Source: Mollicutes bacterium
GTDB lineage: Bacteria; Bacillota_I; Bacilli_A; RF39; UBA660
DNA length: 10,228 nt
Reading direction: 5' to 3'
Assembly: GCA_012513875.1 (NCBI GenBank)
Contig: JAAZBI010000058.1
Location: 1 to 10,228 of the forward strand
Part shown: positions 5,404 to 10,228 of the stretch, one piece after another
Position numbering within the stretch: the stretch's first letter is position 1
Layout of the letters: every line of letters begins with the position of its first letter
Program-made: the position numbers and the translations under genes
Notes under the pieces: model-generated
Databases searched by the model: none
Told to the model about the DNA's origin: nothing
What the model saw: the letters and a program-made list of their open reading frames with translations, nothing else

Positions 5404-6533
5404 TATCGAATAAAAGTCAAATATATAAAAAAAGTAAAAGCTAATATTGAAAGAACAATTCCGTTAATTTGTTCACTCTTAGAAGTTTGGTTTTGAATAC
5501 CAACTGCCATCGATATAAAAATACCACCAATTAAACCACCTAAATGAGCCACAACATCAATTCCTGGAATTATAAAACCAATCACTAAATTTAAAACTAT
5601 AATAGGTAATATTTGAGTTTTGATTACAGTTCCTAAATATACTCGATAATGATAACCAAAATATAATAAAGAACCAAACAATCCAAAGATAGCTCCACTC
5701 GCTCCTAATGACCAATTTTGGCCTAAAAAAGCTAATGATAATAATGATCCTAAGATTCCACTAGTCAAATATATGATCAAGTACTTAACCTTACCATAAA
5801 ACCCTTCTAATTGAGAACCTATTAAATATAAAGCATACATATTAAATAATAGATGGAATAGATCAGCATGTAAAAAAGTAGCTGTTATTAAACGGTAATA
5901 TTCTCCTAATTTTACATAATGACCATTTAAAGCAAAAGATGTAAATATATCTGTAGTTGTTAATCTACTAATTAAAAAACACAAAACATTAACAAAAATT
6001 AAAAAATATGTAATTTGAGGTGTTTTAGGTTTAAAAATTTTTTCTAAATTTTGATTTGTCTTTTCTGTCTTTTGATTTATCTCTTTAGTTATTTTATCAA
6101 ATAATAACAAACCATCTTCTGAATATTTTAATTTTTTAGATAAATCAGGAAAATTTTCTTTAATATTTTTGTTGTTCTTTAAATCTTTTTCTTCTTTAAC
6201 TTTAACAATTTCAATATCATAATCAGAAAAAGAATCGACATCTTCATTTAAGTCTAATAAAATAGATAAAGTCTTCATCTTTAATTTTAAAGTTTTTCTT
6301 TTGATTTTTTTTATTAAACTCTTAGTTTTATATAAATCAAAATCTAATTGTTCTTGATTATGAATATATCCAGTCATAATTCTAATAATACTATAATCGT
6401 TTTTTTGATTTTCTAACCAGATTTCATCTTTAACTCCATGAACAATAATAGGAGTATATCCTTTTTCAGTTATAAAAAAATGTAATAGCTTCATAGCAAT
6501 AACATCTTTTTTATTTAACACAACATTTTCCAT
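5403..6533 (-). CDS. gluP: GluP-like rhomboid intramembrane serine protease
   Basis: Rhomboids are serine proteases that cut membrane proteins within or near the membrane. The 376 residues have two parts. Residues 1-170 are a soluble, Lys-rich cytosolic domain; the piece with KDEIWLE and the stretch around 66-100 resemble, from memory, the N-domain of B. subtilis YqgP/GluP. Residues 174-376 hold about six or seven membrane segments with the rhomboid core: HADLFHLLFNMYALY (His222, His227, Asn231), the nucleophile Ser279 in LGASGAIFG, and the catalytic His330 in VVAHLGGLIGG. The C-terminal TPR region of B. subtilis GluP is absent. The ATG at 6531-6533 follows AGGAGGTT overlapping the rluD stop, so it is the third gene of lspA-rluD-gluP. 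Rhomboid identity is firm; GluP orthology is likely. Confidence 0.9.
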   Translation of the reverse strand: MENVVLNKKDVIAMKLLHFFITEKGYTPIIVHGVKDEIWLENQKNDYSIIRIMTGYIHNQEQLDFDLYKTKSLIKKIKRKTLKLKMKTLSILLDLNEDVDSFSDYDIEIVKVKEEKDLKNNKNIKENFPDLSKKLKYSEDGLLLFDKITKEINQKTEKTNQNLEKIFKPKTPQITYFLIFVNVLCFLISRLTTTDIFTSFALNGHYVKLGEYYRLITATFLHADLFHLLFNMYALYLIGSQLEGFYGKVKYLIIYLTSGILGSLLSLAFLGQNWSLGASGAIFGLFGSLLYFGYHYRVYLGTVIKTQILPIIVLNLVIGFIIPGIDVVAHLGGLIGGIFISMAVGIQNQTSKSEQINGIVLSILAFTFFIYLTFIR

Positions 6534-6542
6534 AATAACCTC

Positions 6543-7442
6543 CTAACGATATGAGTTAACTATTTCTTGAAATTCTTTAGGTTCTGGAACAGAAAATTCT
6601 AAATACTCATTGTTTTCCGGATTGATAAATCCTATTGTTTTAGCATGTAAAACTTGTCCAAAATCAGAAATTGCTTTTTTAGAATTATAAACAGGATCAT
6701 TTATCAAAGGATGATTGATATATTGGAAATGAACTCTAATTTGATGAGTTCTTCCTGTTTCTAATCTGCATTCAACTAATGTTGCTGTTTCAAATCTTTC
6801 TAAAACACGAAAATGAGTAACAGCATCTTTAGAATTAACATTTGTAATAGCCATCTTTTTACGATCTTTTGGATCTCTACCAATTGGTGCATCGATAGTC
6901 CCTCTTTCATGATTAATTACTCCTTGAACTAAAGCTATATAAATTCTTTGCATCTTTTGAGATTTTAATTGATCAGCTAAAAAAAGATGAGTTTTATCAT
7001 TCTTTGCTACCAATAATAAACCACTCGTATCTTTATCGATACGATGAACAATACCTGGTCTAACCTGACCATTAACCGAACTTAATTGATTACAATAGTA
7101 TAACAAACCATTTACTAATGTATCTTGATAATGACCTGCAGCCGGATGAACAACTAATCCTGAAGGTTTATTAATAACTAACAAGTTTTTATCTTCATAA
7201 ATTATATCTAAATCCATTTTTTGAGGTACAATGTCCTCATTGAAATTATCTATCGTATCATCAATAATAATTTCATCATCTACTTGAACAGTATAACTAT
7301 TTTTTGGAACATTATCATTGACTTTAATTTTAGATTCTGTAATTAATTTTTGTATTTTACTACGACTTAAACCTAATTCATCTATTAAGAATTTATCTAT
7401 TCTATTACCTGCATTCTCTTCAATAACAGTAATTAATTTCAT
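6543..7442 (-). CDS. rluD: RluD-family 23S rRNA pseudouridine synthase
   Basis: This family turns selected uridines of 23S rRNA (in E. coli RluD, those of helix 69) into pseudouridine. The 299 residues fit the family. An S4 RNA-binding domain lies at about 13-60 (NRIDKFLIDELGLSRSKIQK). The catalytic domain has NKPSGLVVHPAAGH and RPGIVHRIDKDTSGLLLVAK with the catalytic Asp136, then ETGRTHQIRVHF further on. The start overlaps the lspA stop by four bases (ATGA at 7439-7442) and its AGGA site lies within lspA, so the two are coupled. The lspA-rluD pair is common in Bacilli. The precise target uridines cannot be read from sequence; RluD is the best label, and a related RluA-type activity is possible. 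Confidence 0.92.
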   Translation of the reverse strand: MKLITVIEENAGNRIDKFLIDELGLSRSKIQKLITESKIKVNDNVPKNSYTVQVDDEIIIDDTIDNFNEDIVPQKMDLDIIYEDKNLLVINKPSGLVVHPAAGHYQDTLVNGLLYYCNQLSSVNGQVRPGIVHRIDKDTSGLLLVAKNDKTHLFLADQLKSQKMQRIYIALVQGVINHERGTIDAPIGRDPKDRKKMAITNVNSKDAVTHFRVLERFETATLVECRLETGRTHQIRVHFQYINHPLINDPVYNSKKAISDFGQVLHAKTIGFINPENNEYLEFSVPEPKEFQEIVNSYR

Positions 7443-7906
7443 TTGTTTTTCCTACTTGCTAAACTATTTTTTAACAACCAAATAAGAATAATAGCTACAC
7501 CAATAACTATACACATATCAGCTATATTAAATAACGGAAATTGGTATGAGCCAAAACGAAAATCAATAAAATCAATAACATGACCATGAACAATACGATC
7601 AATTAAGTTGCCTAATATACCGCCTATTACTAATGAATAACCTATTACTTCAGTTTTTTTAATATTTTCATCAAGCAAAAAGTATTTGATAATAGCATAT
7701 AATCCTAAGATTGATGCAATAATTAAAATCCAACGATTACCTGAAAACAAACCAAAAGCTGCTCCAGTGTTTTCTAAATAATTAAAATAAAAGAAATCTT
7801 TTATAACTGTTACTCCAGTTTTTGGTAAAGTAAATATTACCATTGTTTTAACTATTTGATCAATAATTCCAATTAATACCCCTTTAATTATAATTTTCTT
7901 TCTCAT
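7439..7906 (-). CDS. lspA: Lipoprotein signal peptidase (signal peptidase II)
   Basis: LspA is an aspartyl protease in the membrane that removes signal peptides from lipid-modified prolipoproteins. The protein has 155 residues from the ATG at 7904-7906, close to the B. subtilis length. It has four membrane segments and all conserved boxes: DQIVK (Asp16), NTGAAFGLF (46-54), GGILGNLIDRI with catalytic Asp103, VIDFIDF, and FPLFNIAD with catalytic Asp130. A GTG at 7916-7918 would add four residues, but it overlaps the GGGTGA ribosome binding site (7911-7916) and lies at or before the predicted transcription start near 7915. The ATG is therefore the better start. It is the first gene of lspA-rluD-gluP. 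Confidence 0.96.
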   Translation of the reverse strand: MRKKIIIKGVLIGIIDQIVKTMVIFTLPKTGVTVIKDFFYFNYLENTGAAFGLFSGNRWILIIASILGLYAIIKYFLLDENIKKTEVIGYSLVIGGILGNLIDRIVHGHVIDFIDFRFGSYQFPLFNIADMCIVIGVAIILIWLLKNSLASRKNK

Positions 7907-7910
7907 TTTA

Positions 7911-7949
7911 TCACCCACTATATTATAACATATTGTTTCTTAATATGAA
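7911..7949 (-). promoter_or_regulatory. Extended -10 promoter and ribosome binding site of lspA-rluD-gluP
   Basis: On the minus strand TGTTATAAT (7922-7930) is an extended -10 element with a perfect TATAAT at 7922-7927. A weak -35 match, TTCATA (7944-7949), lies 16 bases upstream. The start should fall near 7915, giving a leader of about nine bases, essentially the GGGTGAT ribosome binding site alone. This decides the lspA start in favour of the ATG at 7904-7906. Confidence 0.72.
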
Positions 7950-7980
7950 AATATAAAACAAGCTAAGCTTGTTTTATATT
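7950..7980 (-). terminator. Intrinsic terminator of nrdD-nrdG
   Basis: Bases 7950-7964 are the exact inverted complement of 7966-7980, giving about 13 usable base pairs around a five-base loop. The minus-strand descending arm is U-rich and runs into TTTT, then C. The last codons and stop of nrdG (TAG, 7963-7965) form the ascending arm and loop. The U-tract after the stem is short, but part of the U-rich arm can serve instead. Confidence 0.75.
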
Positions 7981-8634
7981 AATCTTTAATTCTGATTTAA
8001 TCTTGTTAAATTCTGCTTCAGAATAACAACCAAAATCTTGATCGACTATTTGTTCTTTTGAATATTTATAATTTTGTAAAACATATTTACTTGGATCTTT
8101 AAAATATGTTTTAATTTCTTTAATATCTTCTAAGGTATGATGAGTTTGATTGATAGTTGTTCTAAATTCATAATCAACTCCACTAGTTTCTATTACTTTA
8201 ATAGTTTCCTTAACATCTTTAACATTAACTTTTGTACCAGCTGTTAAATCATATTTAGAAAAAACATTTTTAATATCAATAGCTAAATAATCAATAAGTT
8301 TTAAAGAAATAATTTTCTTTAATAATTGAGGATTAGTTCCATTACTATCTAATTTAACTTTATATCCTAAATCTTTTATTCTTTTAATTACTCTAATTAA
8401 TTCTTCTCCATATAAAGTTGGTTCTCCTCCTGTAATAACAACTGCTTTCAAAAAGTTTTTTCTTTGTAATAAATTTTCTATAACATCATTTTCATCAATT
8501 GTATTAGTTTGACAATTAACAATTGTAGCGTTATGACAATATGGACAACGGAAATTACAACCTCCCAAGAAAATAACATAAGACATTTCTCCTGGATAAT
8601 CATTATAAGAACATGAGTTGATTCCTGCTATCAT
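7963..8634 (-). CDS. nrdG: Anaerobic ribonucleotide reductase activating enzyme (radical SAM)
   Basis: NrdG uses S-adenosylmethionine and a 4Fe-4S cluster to make the glycyl radical on NrdD. The cluster motif is seen as GGCNFRCPYCHN (Cys26, Cys30, Cys33), and the SAM-binding GGEP motif at 69-72. The segment NDYPGEMSYVIF before the cluster and the length of 223 residues fit the longer NrdG2-type activases rather than the 155-residue E. coli form. The ATG at 8632-8634 lies four bases after the nrdD stop, with only AAGTGAT as a weak binding site overlapping that stop, so translation probably depends on coupling to nrdD. Related glycyl-radical activases have similar motifs, but the adjacent nrdD settles the role. 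Confidence 0.93.
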   Translation of the reverse strand: MIAGINSCSYNDYPGEMSYVIFLGGCNFRCPYCHNATIVNCQTNTIDENDVIENLLQRKNFLKAVVITGGEPTLYGEELIRVIKRIKDLGYKVKLDSNGTNPQLLKKIISLKLIDYLAIDIKNVFSKYDLTAGTKVNVKDVKETIKVIETSGVDYEFRTTINQTHHTLEDIKEIKTYFKDPSKYVLQNYKYSKEQIVDQDFGCYSEAEFNKIKSELKINIKQA

Positions 8635-8638
8635 TTTA

Positions 8639-10228
8639 TCACTTCGCTTCTAAAATATATTCTTTTCTATCTTTATATTCTTCAAATTTACCATTGTTAA
8701 ATGCTTGAACTGGGCGATAAAATCCAACAACTCTAGTCCATACTTCAGTTTCTTTTCCACATATAGGACAAGAGAATTGTTCACCATTTAAATAACCATG
8801 ATCATCACAAGTTGAAAATGTTGGTGTTACTGAAAAATAAGGTAATTCATAATTTTCAAATACTGTTTTAATTAAATTCTTAGTTACTTCTGGATCGTGA
8901 ATTTTTTCTCCTAAATAACCATGAAGAACTGTTCCTCCAGTATATTTAGTTTGAAGACTATCTTGTAATCTTAATACTTCAAATAAATCTGTCGAATAAT
9001 CAACTGGTAATTGTGTACTATTTGTATAATATGGTTCTTCTTTACCTGCTGTAATAATGTCAGGAAATTGACTCTTATCTTTTTTTGCTAAACGATAAGT
9101 TGTTCCTTCTCCTGGTGTTGCTTCCAAATTATATAAATCTCCATTAGCTTGATATTCTGTCATAACATCTCTAATATAATCTAATATTTCTTCAGCAAAT
9201 TTTTGTCCTTTTGCAGTTGTAATATCTTCTTTATCATCAGAAAAGTTACGAATACATTCATTCATTCCAATTACACCAATTGTACTGAAATGATTTTTCC
9301 AATATTCTCCAAATCTTTCAAAGACTGCTCTTAAATAAAATTTACTATAAGGATAAAGATTATCTTTAGTATTTTTTTCAACAACTTTTCTTCTAGTATC
9401 TAATATATCTTTTGATAAATCCAAAATCCTTTTTAAATTTTTCTTGAAATCAGTTTTATTTTTGTATAAATATCCTAATCTCGGTAAATTAACTGTTACA
9501 ATTCCAACACTACCTGTAAGAGGGTTTGCTCCAAATAAACCTCCACCTCTTTTTCTTAATTCACGATTATCTAATCTTAAACGACAACACATACTACGTG
9601 CATCTTCTGGTTTCATATCAGAATTAATAAAGTTTGCAAAATAAGGTATTCCATATTTACTTGTCATCTTCATAATTTCATTAGCTACTTCACTATCCCA
9701 ATCAAAATCTTTTGTTATATTGTAAGTTGGTATTGGGAATGTAAATACTCTACCACTAGCATCTCCTTCAACCATAACTTCACAAAAAGCTTTATTGAAC
9801 ATGTCCATTTCTTTTTGATATTCGCCATAAGTTGTATCTTGAGGTTTACCACCAATTATAACTGGAGTATCTTTTAATAAAGGTGAAGGTGTTAAATCTA
9901 AAGTAACATTTACAAATGGTGTTTGAAATCCAACACGAGTTGGAACACTTAAATTGAAAATAAATTCTTGAATGTTTTGTTTTACTTCTTTATAAGTTAA
10001 ATTATCATAACGAATAAAAGGAGCACAATAAGTGTCTAAAGAGGAAATCGCTTGAGCTCCAGCAGCTTCACCTTGTAATGTATAAAAGAAATTAACTAAT
10101 TGTCCTAAAGCTGTTTTTAAATGCTTAGCTGGTTTTGTTTGAGCTTTATTTTTTACACCAGTAAAACCACTCTTCAAGATATCTTCCATATCCCATCCAC
10201 AACAATAAGGTGCTAATAAACCCAAATC
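8639..10228 (-). CDS. nrdD: Anaerobic class III ribonucleoside-triphosphate reductase, C-terminal part (cut by window edge)
   Basis: NrdD reduces ribonucleoside triphosphates to deoxynucleotides without oxygen, using a glycyl radical. About 529 residues are visible. The frame stays open to the right edge, so the N-terminus (perhaps 150-200 residues, often with an ATP-cone) is outside; the TTG at 10223-10225 is an internal Leu codon, not a start. Visible landmarks in order are LAPYCCGWDMED with the conserved first active-site Cys region, SMCCRLRLDNRE with the thiyl-radical Cys among codons 9584-9589, and GGGLFGANPLTGS. Then come CDDHGYLNGEQFSCPICG, a zinc-binding cluster, and RVVGFYRPVQAFNNGK with the glycyl-radical Gly (codon 8723-8725). 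All key residues are intact. It is cotranscribed with nrdG. Confidence 0.96.
   Translation of the reverse strand, partial: DLGLLAPYCCGWDMEDILKSGFTGVKNKAQTKPAKHLKTALGQLVNFFYTLQGEAAGAQAISSLDTYCAPFIRYDNLTYKEVKQNIQEFIFNLSVPTRVGFQTPFVNVTLDLTPSPLLKDTPVIIGGKPQDTTYGEYQKEMDMFNKAFCEVMVEGDASGRVFTFPIPTYNITKDFDWDSEVANEIMKMTSKYGIPYFANFINSDMKPEDARSMCCRLRLDNRELRKRGGGLFGANPLTGSVGIVTVNLPRLGYLYKNKTDFKKNLKRILDLSKDILDTRRKVVEKNTKDNLYPYSKFYLRAVFERFGEYWKNHFSTIGVIGMNECIRNFSDDKEDITTAKGQKFAEEILDYIRDVMTEYQANGDLYNLEATPGEGTTYRLAKKDKSQFPDIITAGKEEPYYTNSTQLPVDYSTDLFEVLRLQDSLQTKYTGGTVLHGYLGEKIHDPEVTKNLIKTVFENYELPYFSVTPTFSTCDDHGYLNGEQFSCPICGKETEVWTRVVGFYRPVQAFNNGKFEEYKDRKEYILEAK

Noticed and set aside
7907..7918. GTG start for lspA, giving 159 residues
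   Set aside because: It overlaps the GGGTGA binding site and falls at or before the predicted transcription start near 7915; the ATG at 7904-7906 fits LspA length and spacing.
9444..9644. 66-codon plus-strand frame inside nrdD
   Set aside because: It is antisense to conserved NrdD sequence including the active-site Cys region; this is a chance frame.
10223..10225. TTG as the start of nrdD
   Set aside because: NrdD sequence is already well inside the conserved domain here and the frame stays open to the window edge, so this is an internal Leu codon.
1..10228. Mollicute-type code with TGA read as tryptophan
   Set aside because: lspA and nrdD end at TGA exactly at their expected C-termini, and the tryptophans checked use TGG.
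1..10228. CRISPR array, mobile element, phage or defence genes
   Set aside because: No spaced direct repeats, transposase, integrase or defence-type domains were seen; all genes but one are recognisable housekeeping genes and the longest gap is under 85 bases.

Overview
The window is a dense, strongly AT-rich stretch of bacterial housekeeping DNA. It uses the standard code: TGA is a stop (ends of lspA and nrdD) and tryptophan is TGG. KhpA, RNase HIII, a GluP-like rhomboid and strong AGGAGG ribosome binding sites point to a low-GC Firmicute of the Bacilli or a near relative. The class III ribonucleotide reductase NrdD/NrdG indicates anaerobic DNA-precursor synthesis. Very short intergenic gaps and short mRNA leaders suggest a streamlined genome, but the species cannot be named from this sequence.

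Layout, in the direction of transcription from the right-hand end. (1) nrdD (its 5' end lies outside the window) and nrdG end at a hairpin at 7950-7980. (2) lspA, rluD and a gluP-like rhomboid gene share a promoter near 7922-7950 and end at a palindrome shared with the convergent gene rnhC. (3) rnhC is the only plus-strand gene; its promoter faces that of the next unit. (4) cvpA and trxA form a unit closed by a 15-bp hairpin. (5) rpsP and khpA are driven by a near-consensus promoter whose -35 box lies inside the trxA terminator hairpin, and end at a short hairpin. (6) cdsA, rseP, an unrecognised 117-codon gene and fmt follow from a promoter directly behind that hairpin; fmt runs off the left edge.

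By function the genes cover membrane lipid synthesis (cdsA), intramembrane proteolysis by three catalytic chemistries (rseP, lspA, rhomboid), translation and ribosome function (fmt, rpsP, rluD), RNA binding (khpA), DNA/RNA hybrid repair (rnhC), redox control (trxA), an accessory membrane protein (cvpA) and deoxynucleotide synthesis (nrdD, nrdG). No gap exceeds about 85 bases. I see no tRNA, rRNA, CRISPR array, insertion sequence or phage gene.

I did not find a clearly new biological system. The points most worth a second look are a missing arginine-containing loop in Fmt, the terminator/promoter overlap before rpsP, repeated fusion of stop codons with terminators and ribosome binding sites, collapsed versions of known Bacilli gene clusters, and the unrecognised 117-codon gene.
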